The position numbers and the translations under genes are program-made. Under the pieces are notes generated by a model. The model saw only the letters and a program-made list of their open reading frames with translations, searched no databases and had not been told where the DNA came from. A stretch of DNA of 64,000 nucleotides, taken from assembly GCF_003674065.1 (NCBI RefSeq), contig NZ_RDBE01000007.1:502085-566084 (forward strand), read 5' to 3'. This document shows positions 44,098 through 53,089 of this stretch, piece by piece. Position 1 is the first letter of the stretch. The number at the start of each line of letters is the position of its first letter. The DNA comes from Nocardioides mangrovicus (lineage in GTDB: Bacteria; Actinomycetota; Actinomycetes; Propionibacteriales; Nocardioidaceae).

Positions 44098-44348
44098 GTG
44101 AGCCCGCCGCGGGTCAGTCGTGGTCGGCTCGCCGTCAGCCACTGTCGTGCCCGGCCTGGGTGAGGCTGCTGGGACTGCTGTGACGACCGCCTCAACCGAT
44201 CGTGCCGGCTGGACGGGTCCGCGCTACATGGCAGACTCAGTCCTTCCGTCCCCGATCTCGCCGCCCCCGATCTCGTCCGCGTCCTGCTCGCGCAGCGCCC
44301 GCAGCGCCCGCATCGCCGACCAGCCCCCGACCGTTCGGAGCCGCCTTC

Positions 44349-45176
44349 GTGTCCGCCCAAGCCCAACCCGCCCCCGACCGCCGCCGGACCCCGGTCGAGG
44401 CGCTTCTGCGCTGGTGGCCGCTGGCGCTGGTCGCCGCGATCCTCGGTGGCGCGATCGGCTTCTACGCCGCCGAGGTGGGCCCGGTCACCTACACCGCCGA
44501 GGCTCGCGTAGCCGTGGGTGCCGGCGACCTGACCTCGGGCGCCATCGCCGGCTTCCCGCTGGCGGCCGAGCAGCTGGCCTCGAACTACGCCCGCTACGTG
44601 AACGACCAGATGCTCACCGGCGACGACGCCGCAGTGGCGGCCACGCCGATCCCGGAGAGCAACGTCATCCGCATCATCGCCACCTCGGACTCCTCCGCCA
44701 CTGCGCGCAGCAGCGCCCAGCAGGCGGCCGACAAGCTGATCAAGGCGGTCAACGAGTCGTCCAGCACCAGCGGCAAGTCGCTGCTGGACTCCTACCAGGT
44801 CGCGGTCAGCTCGCTGACCCGCGCGCAGCAGTCGCTGACCGCGGCTCAGGCCAAGCTCGACCAGCTCACGGCCGCGCAGGCGAGCGCGGCGGCGATCCGG
44901 GCCGCGCGGGCGCGCGTGGTCAAGGCGACCCAGACCGCCTCGATCGAGGAGGTCCGCAAGGACGCGCTGGCCAGCAAGTACCAGAGCAGTGTCACGTCCT
45001 CGACCTCGAGCAAGCTGGTCATGGTCCAGAAGGCCGTCACCAGCTCCTCCGACCGCAGCTCCCGGCTGCAGCGGTACGCGCTGCTGGGGGTGGTCTCGGG
45101 AGCCGTAGTGGCGCTCTTGGCCGCCAACCTGCTGGAGCGCCTGCGCCGACCTCGCAAGCGGCTTCGTTCGGCGTGA
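44349..45176 (+). CDS. Chain-length determinant protein, Wzz/YveK-like
   Basis: 275 residues from the GTG at 44349 (CGGAG 8 nt upstream). Two membrane segments bracket an extracellular domain: LLRWWPLALVAAILGGAIGFYAA near the start and LLGVVSGAVVALLAANLLERL near the end. The centre has Wzz-like YTAEARVAVG and long helical coiled-coil text (RAQQSLTAAQAKLDQLTAAQASAAAIRAARARV). It sets polymer length together with Wzy. No tyrosine-kinase domain is fused and no separate BY-kinase is seen in the window, which is unusual for a Gram-positive-type system. Confidence 0.85.
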   Translation: MSAQAQPAPDRRRTPVEALLRWWPLALVAAILGGAIGFYAAEVGPVTYTAEARVAVGAGDLTSGAIAGFPLAAEQLASNYARYVNDQMLTGDDAAVAATPIPESNVIRIIATSDSSATARSSAQQAADKLIKAVNESSSTSGKSLLDSYQVAVSSLTRAQQSLTAAQAKLDQLTAAQASAAAIRAARARVVKATQTASIEEVRKDALASKYQSSVTSSTSSKLVMVQKAVTSSSDRSSRLQRYALLGVVSGAVVALLAANLLERLRRPRKRLRSA

Positions 45177-45195
45177 GCGGGGCGGTGGGGTCCCC

Positions 45196-46566
45196 GTGAG
45201 CGCGGTCCGCGTCGAGCGGCAGGGCACAGCCGGGGTGGACCGGGCGGCGACGACGACGCGCCCGCCGCTGGGCGACCTGCTGGGCACGCCGCCGCACGTG
45301 TGGCTCTTCTTAAGCTTCGTGGTCTGCAACGTCTTCTCGGGCCAGTTCGGCCTGCTCGGGATCCCGGCCCCGCCGGACCGCCCGCTGCTCCTGTTCGCGG
45401 TGGTGATGCTGCTGCTCGACCACCGCACCCGGCGGCTGAGGTTGCGCTTCACCCACGCGGTCATGGCGGCGACCGTGCTGTGGATCTTGTGGTCCTGGCT
45501 CTCGACGGGCACGCTGGCCGAGTCCGGCCAGGCCTTCGCGCTGGCCGACCGGGTCGTCGTGCCCTTCGCGATGTTCGTGCTCGGTCCGCTGTTCTTCGAC
45601 ACCGCCGCCTCGCGGATGCTGCTGCTCAAGACGCTGACGCTGATCGGTCTCTACCTGGGCCTTACCGGCATCTTCGAGATCGCCGGCCCGCACGCGCTGG
45701 TCTGGCCGCGCTACATCAGCGACCCCTCGCTGGGGCTGCAACCCGGCCGTGCGCGCGGCCCGTTCCTGGCCTCGGAGCCGATGGGGATGGCGGCAGCGCT
45801 GATCATGGTGACCTCCGGCGCGCTGGTGATGCTGACGCGGCATCGCGGGTGGCAGCTGGCGGCCGGGGTGGCGTGCGCCGCCTGCGCGGCCACCTCCCTG
45901 CTGTGCCTGACCCGCTCGGTGTGGCTCGGTGCCGCGCTCAGCATCGTGCTCTGCTTCGCAGCCGTCCCACTCCTGCGCCGCTGGGCGCCTGTGGCGGCGA
46001 TCGGCGTCGCCGCCGTCGTCGCCGCACTGCTGGCGTTGGTGCCGACACTCTCCTCAGCGATCTCAGGCCGCGCCGATAACGCCCGCTCGGTCTACGACCG
46101 TCTCCTCACCGACCACGCCGCGGTGCGCATCATCGAGGCGAAGCCGATCTTCGGTGTGGGCTGGGGTCGCTTCGTGGACGTGGTCGACCAGTGGGTGCTG
46201 CAGGCCGACACCTACCCGCTGACCAACACCGCGATCGCGGTGCACAACGTGTTCTTGTCGCTGGCCGCAGAGACCGGCGTCCTCGGCGCGGTGCTGTGGG
46301 GGACGGCGATGCTCACCGGGCCCTTCGCCGTCGTGATCTCCCGCCGTGCCCGAACCCGCGAGATGCAGGCCTGGCGGCTCATCGCCGCTTGCGGGATCCT
46401 CGTGTGGATCGGACCGACGCTCCTCAGCCCGAACCCCTACCCGTTCCCGAACAACCTGATCTGGCTGTTCGGCGGTGTTGCCGGCGTCGCCCTGCTGACC
46501 CGTCGCACCGCCGACGCGCCAGATGACCTGGCCGACGCCGAGACCGCGGCGCGCGGCGACGACTGA
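45196..46566 (+). CDS. O-antigen ligase/polymerase family protein (Wzy-like)
   Basis: 456 residues with about 10-12 membrane helices, GTG start 19 bp after wzz. The Wzy_C-type signature is visible: a large extracytoplasmic loop with RIIEAKPIFGVGWGRFVDVV and then AVHNVFLSLAAETGVLGAVLWGTAM, i.e. the G-x-G-W/G...HN...L...E.G pattern of O-antigen ligases and polymerases, also GPFLASEPMGMAAALIM. It most likely polymerises the lipid-linked repeat units outside the membrane. A ligase role cannot be excluded. Confidence 0.9.
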   Translation: MSAVRVERQGTAGVDRAATTTRPPLGDLLGTPPHVWLFLSFVVCNVFSGQFGLLGIPAPPDRPLLLFAVVMLLLDHRTRRLRLRFTHAVMAATVLWILWSWLSTGTLAESGQAFALADRVVVPFAMFVLGPLFFDTAASRMLLLKTLTLIGLYLGLTGIFEIAGPHALVWPRYISDPSLGLQPGRARGPFLASEPMGMAAALIMVTSGALVMLTRHRGWQLAAGVACAACAATSLLCLTRSVWLGAALSIVLCFAAVPLLRRWAPVAAIGVAAVVAALLALVPTLSSAISGRADNARSVYDRLLTDHAAVRIIEAKPIFGVGWGRFVDVVDQWVLQADTYPLTNTAIAVHNVFLSLAAETGVLGAVLWGTAMLTGPFAVVISRRARTREMQAWRLIAACGILVWIGPTLLSPNPYPFPNNLIWLFGGVAGVALLTRRTADAPDDLADAETAARGDD

Positions 46567-46602
46567 GTGGCGGCACCTTCCGCAGCGGTGCGGTGGCCCT
46601 GC

Positions 46603-47463
46603 TCAGGCGCCCTGGCGGGCGCGGCGTCGCTGCAGGAGCATGGCGCCGAGCGTGCGCCAGGTGTGCGGGCGTCGAGCGACCCAGCCGAGGTGATGGGTCA
46701 TCTCGCCGCGGCGCCCGGCACGCTGGGCGGACCGGGCGTCGTCCCAGCGCCGCCGCACGTACACCCGGTCGGCGTCGCGCTGGCTCAGCCATCCACGCTC
46801 GCGCGCGCCCCGGACCACCTGGTCGACGCAGCTGCGCATCAGATCGGTGTCGAGGATGGCCTGCTCGTCGTGCAGCACGTAGGTGAACCCGATCCGCGAC
46901 AGGGCGATGCCCGAGGAGCGCTCGAGCACCCGAACCCACATGTCCAGGTCCTGAGCCCGGCGCAGAGCGCGGAAGCCGCCGGCGCCGAGGAGCGCCTCGC
47001 GGCGCACCATCGTGCCGCTGGTGCACACCAGGTCGCCGGTGAGCACGTCGAACGGGCTCAGCACGCGAGTGGTGGGTAGAGCGTTGCCCATCACCCGACC
47101 CTCGGGTGTGGCGCCCGGGGCGGTGACCAGTGCGTGGTCGCCGGCCGCGGCGAGCAGCTCCTCGAGGTGGTGCGGGAGCCAGGCGTCGTCGGAGTCCAAG
47201 AAGGCCACCCACGGTGTGCTCGCAGCCTCGATGCCGCGGTTGCGCGCCGGACCCGAGCCGCCGTTGACGGCCAGCTCGATCACGGTGGCGCCGTGCTCGC
47301 GCGCTACCGCGACGGTGGCGTCGGTCGAGGCGTCGTCGACGACGATCACCTCTGCCGGAGGCACGGTCTGCGCCGAGATGCTGCGCAGCGCCTCGCCGAT
47401 GAAGGCCTCGCGGTTCATGGCCGGCATGACCACGGTGACCTGGGGTGCTGAGTGGTTCGGCAT
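46603..47463 (-). CDS. Glycosyltransferase family 2
   Basis: 286 residues from the ATG at 47463. QVTVVMPAMNREAFIGEALRSISAQTVPPAEVIVVDDASTDATVAVA, GSGPARNRGIEAASTPWVAFLDSDDAWLP (DxD), TSGTMVRREALLGAGGFRALRRAQDLDMWVRV (catalytic Asp). The C-terminal part is basic and helical. Cytosolic inverting transferase. Transcribed against its neighbours, so it has its own promoter in 47464-47658; TACGAT on the minus strand at 47522-47527 is a possible -10. Confidence 0.92.
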   Translation of the reverse strand: MPNHSAPQVTVVMPAMNREAFIGEALRSISAQTVPPAEVIVVDDASTDATVAVAREHGATVIELAVNGGSGPARNRGIEAASTPWVAFLDSDDAWLPHHLEELLAAAGDHALVTAPGATPEGRVMGNALPTTRVLSPFDVLTGDLVCTSGTMVRREALLGAGGFRALRRAQDLDMWVRVLERSSGIALSRIGFTYVLHDEQAILDTDLMRSCVDQVVRGARERGWLSQRDADRVYVRRRWDDARSAQRAGRRGEMTHHLGWVARRPHTWRTLGAMLLQRRRARQGA

Positions 47464-47658
47464 CGGGATCGGTCGACCTCCCGTCGGGTGGGGAAAAGGG
47501 CGGGGACGCGACTGAGACCCGATCGTATCGACGGGGTGGGCGGGCGCCGGGACCGGTGCGGGCGCGGTTGGGCCGATGCTGTGACGCCCACGCGGGACGT
47601 GTGTCACGATCGTCGTGGCCGGGGGCACAGGGAGCGGAAAGGGCGCGGGAGGTAGTCG

Positions 47659-48207
47659 GTGCGGGCAGTGAGGCGTGCTGCTGCCGTCGTGTTGTATCTC
47701 GCGATCGGGCGTCACCTGCCGTGGTCGCCGCGTCCCGGCGGCCGGATCGCCCGCCGCTTCCGCGCCGCGCTGGCCACGCAGATGCTCGACCGGTGCGGCA
47801 CCGAGGTGAACATCGAGCACGGCGCCTGGTTCGGGTCGGGCCGGGGCATCGAGGTCGGCGACCGCTCCGCCATCGGGATGGACGCCCTGGTCATCGGCCC
47901 GCTCACGCTCGGCGACGACGTCATGATGGGCCCGCGGTGCATGCTCATCGCCGCCAACCACCGGGTCGACTCGACCGCGCTGCCGATGAACCGGCAGGGT
48001 TTCGTGGCCGACCGCCGGATCGTGGTCGAGGACGACGTCTGGATCGGCGCCGGTGTGACGATCGTCGCGGGACGTCGCATCGGCACGGGGAGCATCGTGG
48101 CGGCTGGCTCGGTGGTGACCCGCGACGTAGCGCCGTGGACGGTGGTCGGAGGCAATCCGGCCAGGGAGATCGGCCGGCGCGAAAAAACTCACGAGTCTAT
48201 CGGCTGA
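47659..48207 (+). CDS. Hexapeptide-repeat acyltransferase
   Basis: 182 residues, GTG start after GGGAGGT. Left-handed beta-helix: IEVGDRSAIGMDALVIGPLTLGDDVMMGPRCMLIAANHRVD, IVVEDDVWIGAGVTIVAGRRIGTGSIVAAGSVVTRDVAPWTVVGGNPAREIGRR. His in ANHRVD is the probable catalytic base of this maltose/galactoside acetyltransferase-like class. Likely adds O-acetyl groups to the polysaccharide. The gap 48208-48312 before the next gene has a TAGAGT box at 48266-48271 and otherwise nothing clear. Confidence 0.9.
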   Translation: MRAVRRAAAVVLYLAIGRHLPWSPRPGGRIARRFRAALATQMLDRCGTEVNIEHGAWFGSGRGIEVGDRSAIGMDALVIGPLTLGDDVMMGPRCMLIAANHRVDSTALPMNRQGFVADRRIVVEDDVWIGAGVTIVAGRRIGTGSIVAAGSVVTRDVAPWTVVGGNPAREIGRREKTHESIG

Positions 48208-48312
48208 GCACGCCGTCCGCATCGGGGCGTCATGTTGCAGACACCTCCACGTCACAGGGTTCGGTTAGAGTCGATGATGCCCTTTCCCCGTTCGTGACGA
48301 GGTAGCCCGGTC

Positions 48313-50019
48313 TTGACCGTTGCTGAGGACTTCGCGCCCACGCAGGCGAGTGTCGTCATCCCCGCCCACAACGAGGCCGAGGTGCTGCCTCGGTGTCTCG
48401 AGGCGCTTTACCGCCAACCCGGTATCGGCGCCTGTGACGTCGTGGTGGTGGCCAACGGCTGCACCGACGCGACCGCCGAGGTGGCTCGGCGCTTCCGAGA
48501 CCGACTCCCGCAGCTGCAGGTGGTCGAGCTCGGCGCCGCGGGGAAGGTCGGTGCGCTCAACGCCGGCGACGCGGTGGCCACGGGTTTCCCGCGCATCTAC
48601 CTCGACGCCGACGTCGAGCTCGGCGAGGAGGCGCTGCCCGGGCTCATCGACTCACTCGCCGCCGACGACGCTCGGGTGGCCACGCCGCAGGTGACCTTCG
48701 ACGTACGCGGCTCGAGCCGCGTCGTGCGTTCGTTCTACCGCGTATTCAGCGAGCTGCCCTACGCACGCCGGGGTCTGATCGGCCTGGGCGTCTACGGCGT
48801 CTCGCGCAGCGGCCGGGCACGGTTCGGTGCGTTCCCCGACGTCATCGCCGACGACCTCTTCGTCCAGCGCTGCTTCGACGACCATGAGCGCCACACCAGC
48901 CCGGGCGACTTCACCGTCTACGCGCCACGCACCGTGAGCGACCTGGTGCGCGTGCGCAGCCGTGTCAGCCGGGGCAACGCCCAGATCGCCGAGCACGACG
49001 ACCTCGGTGCCGAGCGGGTCGACACCGCCCACAGCACCGGCGAGTCCGTCGGCGCGCTGCGTCGACGTCTGCTGCGCCGGCCCCACGACGCCGGCGCGGT
49101 GCTGGTCTACGTGGCCGTCACCATGCTCGCGCGGATGGTCGGCCGATGGGGCGACCACGGCACCTGGGCTCGCGATGAGTCCAGCCGCCGGCCGCTTCAC
49201 GAGGTCCAGGACGACTCCTCGAGCCAGAGCGACGCCGCGCGCGAGCCCGGCGCGGTCGACTCGGTGCGCATCGACGGGGTCCCGGTGGCCACCTTGTCCG
49301 AGGACGAGATCGTCGCGCACGTCTTCGCCGCTCTCGACCGCGGCGACGGCGGGCTCATCATGACGCCCAACGTCGACCACATGCGCCAGCTCAGCTCGAT
49401 GCCCGAGCGCGACCAGATCATCGACGACTGCGAGCTGGTCGTCCCCGACGGTATGCCACTGATCTGGGCCAGCCGGATCCAGGGAACGCCGCTGCCAGAA
49501 CGGGTGGCCGGGTCGGACCTGGTGTGGTCGCTGGCCGGCGAGGCCGCCGTGCGCGGCCGCTCGGTGTTCCTGCTCGGCGGCGCCCCCGGGGTCGCCGAGC
49601 GCGCGGGCGAGGCCTTCGAGCGCCTGTGCCCGGGCATGCGACTGGCCGGGGTCAGCGCCCCGCCGCCCGGGTTCGAGCGCGACGAGTGGCAGATGCGGCG
49701 CCTCACCACCGACCTGCGGCGTGCCCAGCCCGACCTGGTGTTCGTCGCCCTCGGGTTCCCTCGGCAGGAGCAGCTGGCCGCCGAGCTCGCCCCGGTCCTG
49801 CCCGGGGCCTGGTTCCTCGGCTGCGGCGGTGCGCTGGACATGGCTTCGGGCGATCGCCAGCGGGCTGCGGGCTGGGTCCAGTGCATCGGTGGGGAGTGGG
49901 TCCACCGGCTCGTGCTCGAACCGCGGCGGCTGGCCCGGCGCTACCTGGTCGACGACGCGCCGTACGCCATCGGCATGCTGAGCCGGGCCGCCGTGCGGCG
50001 GGTGCGCCGCCGGGGCTGA
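48313..50019 (+). CDS. Bifunctional glycosyltransferase: GT2 fused to WecG/TagA/CpsF (GT26)
   Basis: 568 residues, TTG start. Residues ~10-280 are a GT2 domain (ASVVIPAHNEAEVLPRCLEALYRQ, DVVVVANGCTDATAEVA, GKVGALNAGDAV, IYLDADVELGEEAL with DxD, VIADDLFVQRCF). Residues ~315-568 are a WecG/TagA/CpsF domain (IDGVPVATLSEDEIVAHVF, MTPNVDHMRQL, VVPDGMPLIWASRIQGTPLPERVAGSDL, FLLGGAPGVAERAGEAF, VFVALGFPRQEQ, FLGCGGALDMASG). The domains are joined by a short acidic linker around residue 300. Normally these are separate proteins; the fusion predicts two consecutive sugars added by one polypeptide. No frameshift is involved. Confidence 0.92.
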   Translation: MTVAEDFAPTQASVVIPAHNEAEVLPRCLEALYRQPGIGACDVVVVANGCTDATAEVARRFRDRLPQLQVVELGAAGKVGALNAGDAVATGFPRIYLDADVELGEEALPGLIDSLAADDARVATPQVTFDVRGSSRVVRSFYRVFSELPYARRGLIGLGVYGVSRSGRARFGAFPDVIADDLFVQRCFDDHERHTSPGDFTVYAPRTVSDLVRVRSRVSRGNAQIAEHDDLGAERVDTAHSTGESVGALRRRLLRRPHDAGAVLVYVAVTMLARMVGRWGDHGTWARDESSRRPLHEVQDDSSSQSDAAREPGAVDSVRIDGVPVATLSEDEIVAHVFAALDRGDGGLIMTPNVDHMRQLSSMPERDQIIDDCELVVPDGMPLIWASRIQGTPLPERVAGSDLVWSLAGEAAVRGRSVFLLGGAPGVAERAGEAFERLCPGMRLAGVSAPPPGFERDEWQMRRLTTDLRRAQPDLVFVALGFPRQEQLAAELAPVLPGAWFLGCGGALDMASGDRQRAAGWVQCIGGEWVHRLVLEPRRLARRYLVDDAPYAIGMLSRAAVRRVRRRG

Positions 50020-50074
50020 ACCGCCGGCGCACCACCTCCGCCCGATTCTTTCGTCAGCGACGTCAAGGAGCGAC

Positions 50075-51388
50075 ATGCATATCTCCGTCATCGGCTGCGG
50101 CTACCTCGGAGCAGTCCACGCCGCCTGCATGGCCCAGCAGGGTCACACCGTCGTCGGGGTCGACGTCCTGCCCGAGCAGGTCGCGCAGCTCAGCGCCGCG
50201 CGGCCGCCGTTCTTCGAGCCCGGGCTGGAGGAGCTGCTGGGCGAGAGCATGAGCAGCGGGCGGCTGACCTTCACCTCCGACATCGCAGACGTGGCCGGAG
50301 CGCGCGTGCACTTCTTGTGCGTCGGCACGCCGCAGAAGCCCCGCGAGAACGCCGCCGACCTTCGCTACGTGCGCAGTGCCATGGACGCGCTCGTGCCGTT
50401 GCTGCAGCCGGGTGACGTCGTGGTCGGCAAGTCCACCGTGCCGGTCGGCACCGCTGAGGAGCTGGCCGCGCAGGTGCACCAGGCGCAGCCGGGCGCCACC
50501 TTGATGTGGAACCCCGAGTTCCTGCGGGAGGGCCACGCCATCGAGGACACGCTGCGTCCGGACCGCATCGTCTACGGGCTGCCCGAGGGGCCCGCCGGCG
50601 TCGAGGCGGCCGCGGTGCTGGACGAGGTGTACGCCGAGGCGCTGGCCTCCGGCATCTCCAGGCTCACCACCGACCTGGCCACGGCGCAGCTGGTCAAGGT
50701 GGCCGCGAACTCCTTCCTGGCCACGAAGATCTCCTTCATCAACGCGATGGCCGAGCTGTGCGAGGCCACCGGCGCCGACGTGACGATGCTGGCCGACGCC
50801 ATCGGTCACGACGACCGGATCGGGCGCAAGTTCCTCAACGCCGGCCTGGGCTTCGGCGGCGGGTGCCTGCCCAAGGACATCCGGGCGTTCATGGCCCGGG
50901 CGGGCGAGCTGGGCGCCGACCAGGCGCTGACCTTCCTCAGGGAGGTCGACTCGATCAACATGCGTCGTCGCGTGCGCATGGTCGACCTGGCCCGCGAGAT
51001 GTGCGGCGGCTCCATCGTCGGACGACGGGTGGCCGTGCTCGGCGCGTCCTTCAAGCCGCACAGCGACGACGTGCGCGACTCCCCGGCGCTCAGCGTCGCC
51101 GCCCAGATGCAGCTGCAGGGTGCCAAGGTCGTGGTCACCGACCCGCAGGCGATCGACAACGCCCAGAAGCGCTGGCCCGACCTGGCGTTCTCGGCGAGCA
51201 CCGACGGCGCGCTCGAGGGTGCCGAGGTCGTGCTGCTGCTCACCGAGTGGCCCGAATACGTCGGGCTGGACCCGCACGCGCTGACCGACCTGGTGGCAGC
51301 GCCTCGGATCATCGACGGTCGCAACTGCCTCGATCCTCAGCAGTGGCGCGAAGCGGGGTGGACCTACCGTGGTCTCGGACGTCCGTAG
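50075..51388 (+). CDS. ugd: UDP-glucose 6-dehydrogenase family protein
   Basis: 437 residues. Oxidises UDP-glucose to UDP-glucuronate with 2 NAD. Rossmann motif ISVIGCGYLGAVHAACMAQQGH at the N-terminus, FFEPGLEELL, VGKSTVPVGTAEEL, NPEFLREGHAIEDTLRPDRIV, KVAANSFLATKISFINAMAELCE, and the catalytic Cys in LGFGGGCLPKDIRAF (about residue 263). C-terminal domain VAVLGASFKPHSDDVRDSPALSVA. UDP-mannose/GDP-mannose or UDP-HexNAc dehydrogenases are close relatives, so the substrate is inferred. Implies an acidic, uronic-acid-containing polysaccharide. Its last 20 bp overlap the acyltransferase gene. Confidence 0.92.
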   Translation: MHISVIGCGYLGAVHAACMAQQGHTVVGVDVLPEQVAQLSAARPPFFEPGLEELLGESMSSGRLTFTSDIADVAGARVHFLCVGTPQKPRENAADLRYVRSAMDALVPLLQPGDVVVGKSTVPVGTAEELAAQVHQAQPGATLMWNPEFLREGHAIEDTLRPDRIVYGLPEGPAGVEAAAVLDEVYAEALASGISRLTTDLATAQLVKVAANSFLATKISFINAMAELCEATGADVTMLADAIGHDDRIGRKFLNAGLGFGGGCLPKDIRAFMARAGELGADQALTFLREVDSINMRRRVRMVDLAREMCGGSIVGRRVAVLGASFKPHSDDVRDSPALSVAAQMQLQGAKVVVTDPQAIDNAQKRWPDLAFSASTDGALEGAEVVLLLTEWPEYVGLDPHALTDLVAAPRIIDGRNCLDPQQWREAGWTYRGLGRP

Positions 51389-52013
51389 GACCTGGTGGTC
51401 AGGACGCGTGGCCACCCGGCCGCCGTTGGACAAGCGCTCGGTCGACTGGCAGGGCCGCGAGAGCCGGATGTCGCGGGCCGGACGTCACGTCGGGCGCCGC
51501 GCGCGCTGGATGTGGGCGGTGACCGGCAGCGCGGGAGAGGTCACCGGCCGCTGCGAGCTGGGACCTCGCTCGCACGTCTCGGTGACCGCCGGCGGCATGG
51601 TGCGCCTGGGCCGCCGGATCGTGGTCGCCTCCGACTTCGAGGCCTACGTGCAAGGTGAGCTGGTCGTCGGCGACGACGTCTACATCGGCCGGTGGTGCCT
51701 GCTCAGCGCGTTCGAGTCGATCCGCATCGGCAGCCGGGTGCGGCTGGGGGAGCGGGTCAGCATCCACGACGAGAACCACAGCTCCACCGGCGACGACTAC
51801 GTGGCGGCTCCGGTGATCATCGAGGACGGCGCCTGGATCGGCGCGGGCGCGATAGTGCTGCCCGGCGTCCGCATCGGCGAGGGAGCGGTCGTCGGCGCCG
51901 GATCGGTGGTGACCCGCTCGGTCGAGCCGTTCACCGTCGTCGCGGGCGCGCCGGCCCGCCCGGTCGCGACCGACGCCCACGCCGGCACCGATACCGATGT
52001 AGCGCGTCGATGA
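51369..52013 (+). CDS. Hexapeptide-repeat acyltransferase (WcaF-like)
   Basis: 214 residues from GTG 51369, overlapping ugd. After a basic ~60-residue lead, left-handed beta-helix repeats: GELVVGDDVYIGRWCLLSAFESIRIGSRVRLGERVSIHDENHSS, PVIIEDGAWIGAGAIVLPGVRIGEGAVVGAGSVVTRSVEPFTVVAGAPARPV. His in HDENHSS is the likely base. Probably another O-acetyltransferase of the polysaccharide. Several later in-frame GTG/ATG codons (e.g. M at residue 34) could be the true start. Confidence 0.88.
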   Translation: MVSDVRRTWWSGRVATRPPLDKRSVDWQGRESRMSRAGRHVGRRARWMWAVTGSAGEVTGRCELGPRSHVSVTAGGMVRLGRRIVVASDFEAYVQGELVVGDDVYIGRWCLLSAFESIRIGSRVRLGERVSIHDENHSSTGDDYVAAPVIIEDGAWIGAGAIVLPGVRIGEGAVVGAGSVVTRSVEPFTVVAGAPARPVATDAHAGTDTDVARR

Positions 52014-53089
52014 CGGGCCGCGCCGCCGAGGGGCTGCGCGTGTGTGTCTCACCTTCACCCGATGAGCCTCACCTGAACCCGTACCTGACCCAGCTCTACA
52101 ACGCCCTGGCCGCGGCTGGCGCCCCCCCGCGGCCCTTCGAGCGGCGGACCCTGCTCACCGAGCGCCTCGACGTCGTGCACGTGCACTGGCCCGAGCACCT
52201 GGTGCGCTGGGACGAGCGGGTCTGGGTGCGGCTGCTCGACGTCGTGAAGGTGCTGACCGGGCTGACGGTGGCCCGCCGGCGTGGCGCCCGCCTGGTGTGG
52301 ACGGCGCACAACCTGCGACCGCACGAGCGGGCGGGGTCGCCCCTGGTCCGGCTCTTCCTGCGGCAGTTCTGGCGCCGCGTCGACCTCGTCATCGGGCTCA
52401 CCCGCGCCGGGGTGGAGCAGGTCCACCAGGCGCACCCACGGCTGCGTCGGGTGCCGGCACGGGTGGTGCCGCACGGGCACTACCTCGCCTGCTACCCGCC
52501 CGTCGGCGACCGTGCCGCCGCCCGTCGCGCGCTCGGCCTCGACCCGCAGCGACGCGTGCTGCTGCAGTTCGGCATGGTCCGGCGCTACAAGAACGCCGAC
52601 GGCCTGGTCGCCGCCGTGGTTGCCCTGCCGCAGACCGGCCCACAGCTGGTGGTGGCCGGCGCGGTGGTCGAGCCCGACCTCGGCCGGGAGCTCACCGCGG
52701 CGGTGGCCGGACAGACCCGGGTGCAGCTGCGTCCCGGCCGGGTCGAGGACGCGGAGGTCACCACCTTGCACGCGGCGGCCGACGTGGTGGTCTTCCCCTA
52801 CCGTGACGGCGCGCTCAACTCCGGCGCCGCGGTGCTCGCTCTCTCGCTGGGCCGAGCAGTGGTGGTCCGCGACACTGCGGTGATGCGCGAGCTGCGCGAG
52901 GTGGTGGGGGAGCGGTGGGTGCACACCTTCGCCGGCGGTGCGGACGAGGCGGCCGCGGTCGCCGCCGGCTGCGAGCTGCCCGGCGAGGACGAGCGCCCGG
53001 ACCTCTCCGCGCTGGCCTGGCCCGACATCGCCCGCCGTACCCTCGAGGCCTACGCCGACGTGGTGCCGGCCGCCCGCGCGGCGTCGTGA
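52010..53089 (+). CDS. Glycosyltransferase, GT-B fold
   Basis: 359 residues, ATG overlapping the previous stop by ATGA. RVCVSPSPDEPHLNPYLTQLYNALAAAG is the N-terminal nucleotide-fold strand-loop, followed by DVVHVHWPEHLVRWDER, LVWTAHNLRPHE and the donor domain LLQFGMVRRYKNADGLVAAVV, VVVFPYRDGALNSGAAVLALSLGRAVVV. The HVHWPE/AHNLRPHE pair is seen in GumI/ALG1-like beta-mannosyltransferases; the match is only by eye, so the sugar is left open. Coupled by GTGA to the next GT4. Confidence 0.85.
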   Translation: MTGRAAEGLRVCVSPSPDEPHLNPYLTQLYNALAAAGAPPRPFERRTLLTERLDVVHVHWPEHLVRWDERVWVRLLDVVKVLTGLTVARRRGARLVWTAHNLRPHERAGSPLVRLFLRQFWRRVDLVIGLTRAGVEQVHQAHPRLRRVPARVVPHGHYLACYPPVGDRAAARRALGLDPQRRVLLQFGMVRRYKNADGLVAAVVALPQTGPQLVVAGAVVEPDLGRELTAAVAGQTRVQLRPGRVEDAEVTTLHAAADVVVFPYRDGALNSGAAVLALSLGRAVVVRDTAVMRELREVVGERWVHTFAGGADEAAAVAAGCELPGEDERPDLSALAWPDIARRTLEAYADVVPAARAAS

